A stretch of DNA of 64,000 bases, from assembly GCF_051175385.1 (NCBI RefSeq), contig NZ_CP195106.1, positions 744,001 through 808,000 of the forward strand. Reading direction: 5' to 3'. The notes under the pieces are model-generated. The model had not been told where the DNA came from, made no database searches, and was given only the letters and a program-made list of their open reading frames with translations. The translations under genes and the position numbers were made by a program. The stretch comes from Tundrisphaera lichenicola (GTDB taxonomy: Bacteria > Planctomycetota > Planctomycetia > Isosphaerales > Isosphaeraceae). Positions 17,598 through 26,345 of the stretch are shown here, piece after piece (the first letter of the stretch is position 1; each line of letters opens with the position of its first letter).

Positions 17598-18572
17598 ATG
17601 CGAGCGATTCTCAGGACGGGGTTCGGTGGCCCGGAGAAACTGGTCATCCGGGAGATCCCGGAGCCGGAACCGAAGGACGGCCACGCGGTGATCGAAGTCA
17701 AGGCGTTCGGCCTCAATCATGCCGAGTTGCACATGCGGAAGGGGGAGTGGGCCGAGATCGCCGACGTCAGCGGCATCGAGTGCGTCGGAGTCGTCAAGTC
17801 CTGCCCCGGTGGCGAGTTCGAACCCGGGACCAGGGTGGCGGCCCTGATGGGCGGGCTGGGTCGGACGATCAACGGCAGTTACGCCGAGTTCACCCGCGCG
17901 CCGGTCTCGAATGTGGCGGCCATCGGGTCGGGCCTCTCGTGGGCGGCCCTGGCCGCGATCCCGGAGACCTTCGCCACGGCCTGGACTTGCCTGTTCCGCA
18001 ACCTGGAAGTCGCCCGGGGGCAGACGCTCCTCATTCGCGGGGCGACCTCGTCGTTCGGCCAGGCGGCCCTCAAGATGGCGGTCAACGCCGGCGCAGTGGT
18101 CATCGCCACCACCAGAAGCCTTGATCGGTTCCCGATGCTGGAGGCGCTCGGAGCCGCCCGGGGAGAGGCCGAGGGGCCGGGCCTTTCCGGGAGGATTGCC
18201 GAAGCCGGGATGGTCGATGCCGTGCTCGACCTGGTCGGCAACAGCACCATCCTCGATTCCCTGGCGATCCTGCGCCGGGGCGGGCGAGCCTGCCTGGCCG
18301 GATGGCTGGGAGGCCTGGCACCGATCGCCGATTTCAACCCTCTGCTGCAGATGGCGAGCGGCGTCTACCTGACCTTCTTCGGCAGCTTCGTCTTCGGCAC
18401 CCCGGGGTTCCCGCTCTCCGACGTCCCGCTCCGCAAGATCGCCGAGGACGTCGAGGCGGGGCTGTTGGAGGCGAAGCCCTCTCGCGTCTTTCGCTTCGAG
18501 GAGATCACCGAGGCGCATCGCGTCATGGAGTCGAATCAGGCCGCCGGAAAACTGGTGGTCGTCCTCGATTGA
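17598..18572 (+). CDS. Zinc-type alcohol dehydrogenase-like / quinone oxidoreductase family protein
   Basis: A 324-residue medium-chain dehydrogenase/reductase. The N-terminal GroES-like domain (about 1-125; VKAFGLNHAELHMRKGEW) and the Rossmann domain (about 125-260; RGATSSFGQAALKMAVNAGA) are complete. The zinc-binding Cys/His set of true alcohol dehydrogenases is absent, which points to an NADPH:quinone reductase or enoyl reductase-like activity. ATG 17598 is preceded by GGAGGAGGG. It is the first gene of a likely operon with the HAD gene 23 nt downstream and possibly the disulfide reductase. Control by the divergent ABATE/CGNR regulator is likely from position. Confidence 0.88.
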   Translation: MRAILRTGFGGPEKLVIREIPEPEPKDGHAVIEVKAFGLNHAELHMRKGEWAEIADVSGIECVGVVKSCPGGEFEPGTRVAALMGGLGRTINGSYAEFTRAPVSNVAAIGSGLSWAALAAIPETFATAWTCLFRNLEVARGQTLLIRGATSSFGQAALKMAVNAGAVVIATTRSLDRFPMLEALGAARGEAEGPGLSGRIAEAGMVDAVLDLVGNSTILDSLAILRRGGRACLAGWLGGLAPIADFNPLLQMASGVYLTFFGSFVFGTPGFPLSDVPLRKIAEDVEAGLLEAKPSRVFRFEEITEAHRVMESNQAAGKLVVVLD

Positions 18573-18595
18573 CCTGTTCAGGAAGGAGAGTCAAC

Positions 18596-19324
18596 ATGCC
18601 CCGCCCCAGCATCCGGGCCGCCGCGCGATCGGGGGACAGGAGGCCTTCGGTCGTCGTCCTCGACGTGAACGAGACGTTGATCGACATCGAAGCGTTGAGC
18701 CCCCTTTTCGAACGCGTTTTCGGGGATCATCGCGTCCTGCGCGAGTGGTTCGCCCAACTGGTCCTGTATTCCATGACGACCACTTTGGCCGGCCTGTACG
18801 AGGATTTCTCCTCGCTGGCCCGGGGGGTCTTCGAGATGGTCGGGGCGGTCCACGGGGTCTCCGTCGAAGCGACCGACGTGGAGGAACTGCGGGCGGGCTT
18901 GCTCACCATGCCCGCCCATCCCGATGTGGAGGAGGGACTGATGGTCCTGAAGCGGGCGGGCTTCCGGCTGGTTACCCTGACGAACTCGCCCCCTGACCCG
19001 TCCGGGAAGAGCCCACTGGAGCATGCCGGGCTGGGCGGTCATTTCGAGCGCCAATTCAGCGTCGAGGCGGCCCGAGTGTTCAAGCCGTCGCCGCTCGTCT
19101 ATCGCATGGTGGCCGAAGAATTGGGCGTGATGTCTTCGGACTGTTGCATGGTCGCCTCCCATGTCTGGGACACGATCGGGGCCCAGAGTGTCGGATTCTC
19201 GGCCGGCCTGATCACCCGACCGGGTAATGCCCCCTTGTCGGTGTTGGGGCTGCCCCAGCCGGACGTCGTGGCGCCCGACCTGCCGGCGCTCGCGGCCCGA
19301 TTGATCGATCGTTGGCGGTCTTGA
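18596..19324 (+). CDS. Haloacid dehalogenase-type (HAD) hydrolase
   Basis: A 242-residue HAD-superfamily protein close in pattern to type II L-2-haloacid dehalogenases. Motif I is LDVNETLID with nucleophile Asp23, motif II is TLTNSP, motif III Lys is in VFKPSPLVY, and motif IV is replaced by VASHVWDTIGA as in the dehalogenase group. ATG 18596 follows a strong GGAAGGAGAG. It is 23 nt after the oxidoreductase gene, so the two are probably cotranscribed. Dehalogenation of a short-chain haloacid is plausible from family; a phosphatase role cannot be excluded. Confidence 0.87.
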   Translation: MPRPSIRAAARSGDRRPSVVVLDVNETLIDIEALSPLFERVFGDHRVLREWFAQLVLYSMTTTLAGLYEDFSSLARGVFEMVGAVHGVSVEATDVEELRAGLLTMPAHPDVEEGLMVLKRAGFRLVTLTNSPPDPSGKSPLEHAGLGGHFERQFSVEAARVFKPSPLVYRMVAEELGVMSSDCCMVASHVWDTIGAQSVGFSAGLITRPGNAPLSVLGLPQPDVVAPDLPALAARLIDRWRS

Positions 19325-19508
19325 ACAAGCCCTGAGACCGCCCGGGCCGATGGGGCGTCCTCGTCCGAGGCGGACCGGGGCAGGAGGAGGGCGACGGATC
19401 GCCCCCTACGGCGAACCTCGACCCTCGCGACCGGATGGTCGTGCCGAATCCATGTCGACCCGCAGGCCTCTCGACTGGGTTGAAATCACCCCGAACAGTG
19501 AGGAAAGC

Positions 19509-20888
19509 ATGACGAATCCGGAGAACTACGACGTGCTCGTCCTGGGCAGCGGCGCGCCTGGCAAGCTACTGGCCTGGACGCTGGCTTCGCGGGGGAAACG
19601 CACGGCCGTCGTCGAACGGCGGTATGTCGGGGGCTCCTGCCCGAACATTGCTTGCCTCCCTAGCAAGAACGTCATCCAGTCCGCCAGGGTGGCCAGCTAC
19701 TTCCGCCGCGGCGCTGAGTTTGGGATGGCCCTGGGCGACTGGAACGTCGACATGACCGCCGTCCGCGACCGCAAGCGGAGGATGGTGGAGGGGCTGATCG
19801 ACCTCCATCTCGAGAAATACCGAGAGAGCGGCGCCGAGCTGGTCATGGGCCACGGGCGTTTCGCCGGGCCGAAGACGCTCGAAGTCGCGCTGAACGATGG
19901 CGGGACCAGGACGCTCCGAGGCCAGACTGTCATCATCGACACCGGGTCGCGGGCCCGCATCGATGACATCCCCGGCCTCAAGGAGTCGAGCCCGCTGACT
20001 CACGTCGAGGCGCTGGAGCTGGACCGCGTCCCGGAACACCTGATCGTCCAGGGCGGCGGCTATGTGGGCCTGGAACTCGCGCAGGCATTCCGCCGCCTCG
20101 GCAGCCGCGTGACGGTCATCGAACGGAACGACTCGCTGATCCACCGCGAGGACCGGGACGTCACCGAGGCTGTCGAGTTGCTGTTCCGAGACGAAGGGGT
20201 GGAGATTCTGACCGCGACCGCGGTCGATCGCGTCGAGGGGCGATCCGGCGAGTCCGTTCGCATACACGCGGGCCGTGGTGCGGTCGAGGGGACAGACCTG
20301 CTCGTCGCCGGGGGCCGTACGCCGAACACGGGCGGTATCGGACTGGAACTGGCCGGAGTCGAGACGGACGAGCGGGGCCACATCCGGGTGGATGAGCGGC
20401 TGCAAACGACGGCCGAGGGCGTCTGGGCGGTCGGCGACTGCGCCGGCAGCCCGTACTTCACCCACATCGGCGAGGATGACTTCCGCGTGGTCCTGTCCAG
20501 CCTCACCGGAGGCGATCGCGTGACGACCGGGCGGCAGGTCCCGTACTGCCTATTCACCGACCCCGAACTCGCTCGCGTCGGTCTGAGCGAGCGGGAGGCC
20601 CGCGAGCGAGGCGTCGGATACCGCCTGGCCAAGATCCCCCTCGAGGCCGTGTTACGAGCCCGGACGCTGTCCGAGACTCGGGGCTTCTTCAAGGCGCTCA
20701 TCGAGGAGGAGGGCGATCGCATACTCGGCTTCACCGCGTTCGGCGCCGAGGCCGGCGAGGTCATGGCCGTCGCCCAGGTCGCGATGCTCGCCGGCCTGCC
20801 CTACACGACGCTGAGGGACGCCGTCCTGACGCACCCGACCATGGCCGAGGGGCTCGCGGCCCTGTTCTCGACCGTGCCTCGGGGATGA
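19509..20888 (+). CDS. Dihydrolipoamide dehydrogenase/mercuric reductase-like FAD disulfide oxidoreductase
   Basis: A 459-residue class I pyridine nucleotide-disulfide oxidoreductase. It has an FAD motif (LGSGAPGKLLA), the redox-active pair in GGSCPNIACLPSK, an NAD(P) motif (VQGGGYVGLELA), a second FAD motif (VWAVGDCAG) and the C-terminal His-Glu pair in THPTMAEGL. There is no N-terminal heavy-metal domain and no C-terminal Cys pair of MerA, so mercury reduction is unlikely. ATG 19509 is chosen because GAGGAAAG sits just upstream; an in-frame ATG at 19452 is weaker. It is 184 nt after the HAD gene, perhaps in the same regulon. Substrate unknown. Confidence 0.88.
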   Translation: MTNPENYDVLVLGSGAPGKLLAWTLASRGKRTAVVERRYVGGSCPNIACLPSKNVIQSARVASYFRRGAEFGMALGDWNVDMTAVRDRKRRMVEGLIDLHLEKYRESGAELVMGHGRFAGPKTLEVALNDGGTRTLRGQTVIIDTGSRARIDDIPGLKESSPLTHVEALELDRVPEHLIVQGGGYVGLELAQAFRRLGSRVTVIERNDSLIHREDRDVTEAVELLFRDEGVEILTATAVDRVEGRSGESVRIHAGRGAVEGTDLLVAGGRTPNTGGIGLELAGVETDERGHIRVDERLQTTAEGVWAVGDCAGSPYFTHIGEDDFRVVLSSLTGGDRVTTGRQVPYCLFTDPELARVGLSEREARERGVGYRLAKIPLEAVLRARTLSETRGFFKALIEEEGDRILGFTAFGAEAGEVMAVAQVAMLAGLPYTTLRDAVLTHPTMAEGLAALFSTVPRG

Positions 20889-21141
20889 GATCCGAGCGAT
20901 CAGGAGGGGCCGGAGGCCCAGAAATCCGAGCGATCGCAGAGCTCGGTCGAGCAGGCATACGCGACCGGTTCGGACCCTGACCTCCCGAGGGCCGAAGCGC
21001 AGGCTCCGTCCCTCTGCCTCTGCCTCTCCCGCTCGAGGCATGAGGAGGGAGGAACGCCCGCAGTTCTCGTTGCCCTTCCCCAGTCGCGGAGGTAGGCGGA
21101 GTAGCCGAGGCGGACCCGGCGAACGCGGGCACGCCTCTCGC

Positions 21142-22971
21142 TTACTTCGAGGATCGGGGCCGACCGCCCCCGGTGACGGTGGTCGAGAGGACGTCCTCGA
21201 CCTTGGCCCCCTCGTTCTCCATCTCGGCGTGCGCCAGGAAGGCGTGACAGCCGGCCGGGCCGCTCTCGGTGGCCTGGACTTCCAGGCTCAGGGTGATCGA
21301 CTGGCCGACGCCCAGGCGGTCGATCTCGGGGAAGATGAACTGGCCGGTCTCGGTGTTGAACTGGAACTCCCCCTTCTCGACGTTGAAGTGGCGGAGGACC
21401 TTCAGGTTGGTCGTCAGCTTGCCGCTGAGCTGGAGCCGGGTGGCTTCCTTGGAGCCGACATTCTTGATCGTGATGTCGTAATAGCTCGTCTTCCCGACGT
21501 CGATCACTCGTGCCGTCTGCTCGATCACGAGGTCCAGCACGGCGATCCCCGAGACGTCGGAGGAGTGGGTCTCGCTGGCCCGAAGCTCGCCCGAGGTGGC
21601 CTCGGCGGTCGCCCGGTAGAGGCCGGGAGTGCTGGTCATGTACACGAAGGAAAGGTCGACGGTCTGGCCAGGCTCGATCTGGTCGAGGGCCCAGAACAGC
21701 TTGCGGGTCTTCTTGTCGAACTCGGCCCGGCTGGGCAGGGCGACCAGGCGACCCCCGGCCGAGGGGAGCGCGGCGGCCACCTTGACCATCTTGGCGGGCG
21801 AGGTGCCCGGGTTCGTGACCGAGAGCTTGTATTCGATGGTCTGGCCGGTATAGCGGTGCTCCTGCCCGGCCAGCTTGAGGGCCAGCTGGGGCTGGGTAAC
21901 CTCGATGCTCCGGGTGACCCGCTGGTCTTCGACCACGGTGTTGACGTCGGGGCTCCGGGCCTCGACGGTGCAGGTTTGAGGGCCCCCGGCGACGGTGTCG
22001 ACCATCAGGGGTTCCAGCTCGATCCGCTGGCCTGGCTTGATCTCGGAGATGGTCTGCTCGACGATGTCGTCGCGGCCCATCCGGAGCCCGCTGGAGAGCT
22101 TGGCCTGGACGATCACGTCGCGAGCCGGGCCGGTCCCGGGGTTCCGGACGGCGATGGTGAAGGTGACCTGGCCCCCTTTGAGCTGGCGGCCCGGCGAGGC
22201 GACGGCCTCGACCTTGAGCTTGGGCTCCTGGACCGTCGCGCTGGCCTTCGAGCCGGTCTTGGCGGTCACGGTCGCGGCATGCTCGCAGGGGCTAGCCTCC
22301 TTGGCGAGCACCTTGAGGATGATCACCCATTCGCTCCCGGCGGCCAGCATCGGCTTCTTCCACCAATAAAGGGCACTGTCAGCCGGGACCGGCGTGGCTT
22401 CGGGGGTGCTGCTGACCAGCTGGAGGGCCTTGGGGAGCTGATAGACGACCGAGACGCCCGAGGCATCGGTGTTGCTCTCGTTCTTTACGACCAGCTTGAC
22501 CACCGACTCCTTGCCCAGGTTGATCACCGGCTGGGCCTGGACGTCGACGGAGAGCTGGACCCGCTGCCTGCCCGGGCTCAGCCGGTCGGGCTGGATCGCG
22601 AAGGGGTCGGAGTCGGTCGACGCCGAGGGCGCTCCCGGGGCCGCCGGGGCACCGCCCGAGGCGGGCAGGGCCGGGGGCAGGGGGGACTTCCCGTCGTCGG
22701 CCGCCTGGGCCGGCTCGACCTGGTCGTCCACCTTGGCGGGTCCTTCGACAAGGTCGGGCGGAGGAGGGCCGGGGTCGGCCGGGGGCTCCAGGCTTCCGGA
22801 GGAGGAGGGAGGCAATGCGGGGGGGACGGCCAGGTCGGGCACGACTCCCTGGGCCTTCGCCCGGGGACCCTGCGCCTGGGTTGTCGACACCCCGACGACG
22901 GCGACCAGCATCGCGACCGCCAGGAATGAGGCCCACCACCGGCCTTGGGTCGAGTCGATTCGCCCGATCAT
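21142..22971 (-). CDS. Secreted DUF11/CARDB-type repeat protein
   Basis: A 609-residue exported protein with a signal peptide (about 1-34), a Pro-rich linker (about 40-110), and four or so immunoglobulin-like repeats of the DUF11/conserved-repeat kind; recurring landmarks are VRNPGTGPARDV, VTNPGTSPAKMV and IKNVGSKEATRL. Such repeats are found in bacterial cell-envelope proteins. ATG 22971 follows AAGGAGGGG. No enzyme motif is visible. It is likely structural at the cell surface. It runs the same way as miaA, 147 nt downstream of that gene. Confidence 0.8.
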   Translation of the reverse strand: MIGRIDSTQGRWWASFLAVAMLVAVVGVSTTQAQGPRAKAQGVVPDLAVPPALPPSSSGSLEPPADPGPPPPDLVEGPAKVDDQVEPAQAADDGKSPLPPALPASGGAPAAPGAPSASTDSDPFAIQPDRLSPGRQRVQLSVDVQAQPVINLGKESVVKLVVKNESNTDASGVSVVYQLPKALQLVSSTPEATPVPADSALYWWKKPMLAAGSEWVIILKVLAKEASPCEHAATVTAKTGSKASATVQEPKLKVEAVASPGRQLKGGQVTFTIAVRNPGTGPARDVIVQAKLSSGLRMGRDDIVEQTISEIKPGQRIELEPLMVDTVAGGPQTCTVEARSPDVNTVVEDQRVTRSIEVTQPQLALKLAGQEHRYTGQTIEYKLSVTNPGTSPAKMVKVAAALPSAGGRLVALPSRAEFDKKTRKLFWALDQIEPGQTVDLSFVYMTSTPGLYRATAEATSGELRASETHSSDVSGIAVLDLVIEQTARVIDVGKTSYYDITIKNVGSKEATRLQLSGKLTTNLKVLRHFNVEKGEFQFNTETGQFIFPEIDRLGVGQSITLSLEVQATESGPAGCHAFLAHAEMENEGAKVEDVLSTTVTGGGRPRSSK

Positions 22972-23118
22972 GGGAACGGTCCCCTCCTTGGGAACGGGAA
23001 CGACCTCGGCCGACCCCCTGCTCGCCTCACGGATCCGATCACCCGGCTCCGTGGCTACGCTGCCCGAGCTTCGAAAGAATTGGCGGGTTGATACCAGATC
23101 GAGTCTATTGGGGAAAGG

Positions 23119-24060
23119 TCAGTCCGCAGGGTCGATCTGCTCCGCCAGCCGGTCGGCGGTCCGATCGGGGTCTTCTCCGGACTCGACCGGCCAGGCTCGG
23201 ACCTCGGCCAGACCTCGGAACCAGGTCGCCTGGCGCTTGGCGAACTGGCGGGTTCGCAACTGAGTCCGGGCGATGGCCCCGGCCCGATCGATCCGCCCTT
23301 CGATCAGATCGAGCGTCTCTCGGTAGCCCACGGCCTGGGCGGCGATGAGGCCTGGAGGCCGGGGGGCATCCCAGAGGAGGCGAATTTCCTCGACCAACCC
23401 GCCCTGGAACATGGCCTCGACCCGCCGGTCGATCCGCTCGTTCAACTCGGCCCGGGGGCGTTCCAGCGCGAAGACTCGCACGCTGCTCGGCGCGTGTTGA
23501 CCGTGCTGGACCTGCTGCTCGCTGAGGGTCCGTCCGGTCGTCTCGATCACTTCGAGCGCCCGGATCACCCGTCGGCGATCGTTGGGATGGAGCCGGCTCG
23601 CCGTGCGGGGGTCGAGCCCGGCCAGTCGAGCATGAAGGGCCGGGTTGCCCAGTCGTTCGGCCTCGGTCTCCAGGCGCAGGCGTAATTCCAGGTCGGCGGC
23701 GGGGGCGTCGAAGAGACCCCGGAGCATCGCCTTGAGATAGAGCGCGGTGCCGCCCACAAAAAGGGCGCGGAGCCCCCGGGATTTCAGGTCGGCCACGACC
23801 CGCAACGCCCGATCTCGGTAATCGGCGACGCTGGCGAGTTCCCAGGGATCGAGGACGTCGATCAGGTGATGGGGAATTCCGCCCCGATCCTCGACGGTCG
23901 GCTTGGCCGTGCCGACGTCCATCCCTCGATAGAGCGTCATCGAGTCCAGTGCGATCACCTCGGCACCGAGCCGACGCGCCAGGGCGACGCCCACCGCCGT
24001 CTTGCCCACGGCCGTCGGACCGGTCAGGTAAGCCGCGCTATGCAAAGAGTTATCTGTCAA
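23119..24060 (-). CDS. miaA: tRNA dimethylallyltransferase MiaA
   Basis: A 313-residue enzyme that transfers a dimethylallyl group to N6 of adenosine 37 in tRNAs reading UNN codons. The P-loop is GPTAVGKTAVG, followed by DSMTLYRGMDVGTAKP, the HHLIDV stretch and GGTALYLKAMLRG. The C-terminal helical tRNA-binding region contains QAVGYRE and RTRQFAKRQATWFR, both family hallmarks. Length fits the family. The start is a TTG at 24060; no ATG lies in frame before the P-loop and the ribosome-binding site is weak, so the exact start is uncertain. Confidence 0.95.
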   Translation of the reverse strand: MTDNSLHSAAYLTGPTAVGKTAVGVALARRLGAEVIALDSMTLYRGMDVGTAKPTVEDRGGIPHHLIDVLDPWELASVADYRDRALRVVADLKSRGLRALFVGGTALYLKAMLRGLFDAPAADLELRLRLETEAERLGNPALHARLAGLDPRTASRLHPNDRRRVIRALEVIETTGRTLSEQQVQHGQHAPSSVRVFALERPRAELNERIDRRVEAMFQGGLVEEIRLLWDAPRPPGLIAAQAVGYRETLDLIEGRIDRAGAIARTQLRTRQFAKRQATWFRGLAEVRAWPVESGEDPDRTADRLAEQIDPAD

Positions 24061-24787
24061 GGAACTCGGCCGATCGGTAGCAAGGAGGCCGCCGGGTTCC
24101 CACCCGTTGGATCATCCTTGCTCAGCAAGAGGGTAGAACTTGAAGCGATGATTGTCGGATGACTATGTCGTTTACGTGAATATCGTCGGTTTTTTAATGT
24201 CCTGGTAGACAAATCGTCCCGATCGACGATACTATCATTGTCCTCCGCGAAAGTTAAGGCCTGCCGAGTCACCTCCGCCTGACGCCACATTCTTTTGGCC
24301 CAGGATTTGCCTTTCTCTCGTGCGTCGATTCTTCCCCTCCAAGATCGATCGAGACCCCCCGAGACATGGTGTCTGGGGGCGATCCTTTCCAGCAGCCTCC
24401 GATTATCGATCCTCATGCAAACCAAGCTTCCCGAAATCAATGCCTCGGAACTGAAGGCCGTTCGCGACTTCCTGACCGGAACCACGGACGAGGTCAAGAT
24501 CCCACGGACGACCAAGCCTTCTCAGCAGCACAACCGGGCCGCCGTCCCGGTCCACAACGGAATTATCCGGGCCCGGACCCGGTCGACCAGGACCGGCGTC
24601 TGACGGCATACGCGATGCCCGGCGACCTTCGAAAACGAGCAGGATCCCCCGACCCGGCGGAAGTGCGTCCCCCACGAACGACGATCCATGGTTCCCATTA
24701 CGGGACATGGTGTTCGTTGTTTCCGTGAACGGGAGACGTCGCTTCCTGCTGGCGTATCCGGGATGAACTCGCCCGATCCGGCGAGAC
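24061..24787. other. 727-bp mostly non-coding stretch with a compound hairpin and one possible small gene
   Basis: Between miaA (minus) and the DACNV-like gene (minus) there is no clear gene on the minus strand. The plus strand has a possible 62-codon gene at 24415-24603. A compound hairpin spans 24347-24384: GATCG/CGATC outer pairing, an internal loop, then CCCCC/GGGGG with one bulged G, AGACA/TGTCT, and a 3-nt loop. The 24160-24240 part is AT-rich with a T6 run at 24190-24195. Confidence 0.55.
24415..24603 (+). CDS. Possible small protein, 62 residues
   Basis: ATG at 24415 opens a 62-codon frame with the GC-rich third positions usual for this genome. The product has a short acidic helix (LPEINASELKAVRDFL) and a basic C-terminus (RARTRSTRTG). 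No family is recognised and no good ribosome-binding site is seen. A strong hairpin ends 30 nt upstream. It may be a real small gene or chance. Confidence 0.35.
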   Translation: MQTKLPEINASELKAVRDFLTGTTDEVKIPRTTKPSQQHNRAAVPVHNGIIRARTRSTRTGV

Positions 24788-26200
24788 TCATAATTCCCAG
24801 ACACGTCGGCCGCCGAGGAACATCGTCAGGAACCCGTCCTCGCTGACCTTGAGGGTTGGCCCATGGAGCGAGGCGGCGAGCGCAGCCAGGGTCCGGGCCC
24901 CTTCGACGGCCCGGGCCACCTTGAGGGTCTCTGGTGCGATCCGGAGGATGGCCCCGAAGGTCAGGAGTCGCCCGTCTCGATCGGTCACCACCGCGCCGTC
25001 GATCCCGGCGAGCGCCTCCAGGACCGAGGGATCGATCTCGGTCAGTCCTCGGCCCCTCACGACATGGTGGAGCGACCGCTTCGCCAGCCTCGGCGAGAGG
25101 TTGTCGGGATCTTCCGGGTCGTCGATCGCCACTTCTTCGCCGATCCGGTCAGTTGGTGCGATCAGCTGGGAGATCGAGGCGGCCGGATCTCGTAGGACGA
25201 CGAAGAGCGCCCCCTTGCGGTCCTCTCCCAGATTCAATGCGGCCTGGAAGATCCGGGCGGCCAGGTCCCGGCAACTGGTGGTCCCCACGGCCTTGCACCA
25301 GGTCGCGAATTTGGTGGGGATGTCCAGGAGCCTCCACCGGGCGTCGCTGAAGGAGAACGCCAGGTTGCCCCCCGCGAAGACCTTGATCTCCTGAGAAGGG
25401 GTGAGCACCAGGCAGATGTGCCCACCATCGCGGGTCGCCCTCGCGTGATCGCAATAGGCTCGCGGGCAAGGACTTGAGGGAGGGGCCGACCCCTGGGTCA
25501 GGTTGGCCCAGCGGGAGATATCCACGGCCCGGCCGAGGTCGCCGTGATGGTCAACGACGTAGACGGTCCGGACGCCGTCGCAGAGTCGATGAAACCCCTT
25601 GATCGCCGTCAGGCGGACGCCGTACTTTGGCGCGCCTTGGGTATTGCTCCAGCCCGGCAAGGAAGGGTCATTCTCGGTCCCGAGCAGGAGAGCCCCGGTC
25701 GAAACCCGACGATTCTCGTAGGTCGAAAGGGCCGCGACCCGCAGGGCCTCCAGCGCCGTGGGAATTCGGACGGCGTTGGGCGGGGCGAGGAAATCGGTCA
25801 CGATGAAATCTTCCAGGGCGTACTGGAACATCTCGGCCCGCTGGACCGCCTCGGGGTCGAACATCGCGAGGAAACGGTGGTCCAGCACGCGGATGATCGA
25901 GTCGATCAGGCGACGCTCGGCGGGCAGGAAGGGGGTGGGGCTTCCCGGGATCAGCAGGTAACGCGATCCCAGCCACTCGATGGCCAGGCCAATCCCATCG
26001 GGATCATCCTCGATCCGGTAGCGTTCTCCCTGCTCCAGCACGTCGACCTGGATGAAACTCCGGTCGCCGGCCAGGTCGAGCGAGGCGTCGGGGAAGAAGT
26101 GTTCCAGATTCCGCCGGAGGAACATCTGATAGAGGCCAACCACCTTGGAGGCCGAGCCGCCGGTCGTCCGGTCCGAGTAGGTGGTCGTCTCGAGTTCCAT
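24788..26200 (-). CDS. DACNV-like protein: putative sensor region plus degenerate diadenylate-cyclase-like domain
   Basis: A 470-residue protein, probably soluble. The N-terminal about 320 residues are an unrecognised alpha/beta region with a Cys/His cluster (CPRAYCDH). The C-terminal about 140 residues follow the DisA_N/DAC layout: helix then GALFVVL strand, the DGAVV motif where DAC enzymes have DGA, LTFGAILR, then EGARTLAALAAS where DAC enzymes have the RHR motif, and VSEDGFLTMFLGG as last strands. The Arg of RHR is kept but His and the second Arg are not. Similar to the DACNV group by memory of that family's pattern. It may bind or make a cyclic dinucleotide, or be an inactive relative. 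Gene is monocistronic. Confidence 0.55.
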   Translation of the reverse strand: MELETTTYSDRTTGGSASKVVGLYQMFLRRNLEHFFPDASLDLAGDRSFIQVDVLEQGERYRIEDDPDGIGLAIEWLGSRYLLIPGSPTPFLPAERRLIDSIIRVLDHRFLAMFDPEAVQRAEMFQYALEDFIVTDFLAPPNAVRIPTALEALRVAALSTYENRRVSTGALLLGTENDPSLPGWSNTQGAPKYGVRLTAIKGFHRLCDGVRTVYVVDHHGDLGRAVDISRWANLTQGSAPPSSPCPRAYCDHARATRDGGHICLVLTPSQEIKVFAGGNLAFSFSDARWRLLDIPTKFATWCKAVGTTSCRDLAARIFQAALNLGEDRKGALFVVLRDPAASISQLIAPTDRIGEEVAIDDPEDPDNLSPRLAKRSLHHVVRGRGLTEIDPSVLEALAGIDGAVVTDRDGRLLTFGAILRIAPETLKVARAVEGARTLAALAASLHGPTLKVSEDGFLTMFLGGRRVWEL

Positions 26201-26345
26201 GGTGGCTGACTCCTTCGCCGGGCGACTCGTCGGGCCGGTCGCCGACCCTGAGCCCTTCCCGGATCATTGTAACCAATCCGGGAAAGGGGGGCGGTCCTCG
26301 GTCGGCAGTCTTGTACGAGCGACGGGCCGACCGGTGACTCCCCGG

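Noticed and set aside
19509..20888. Mercuric reductase call for the disulfide reductase
   Set aside because: No metal-binding N-terminal domain and no C-terminal Cys pair, and no mer genes nearby.
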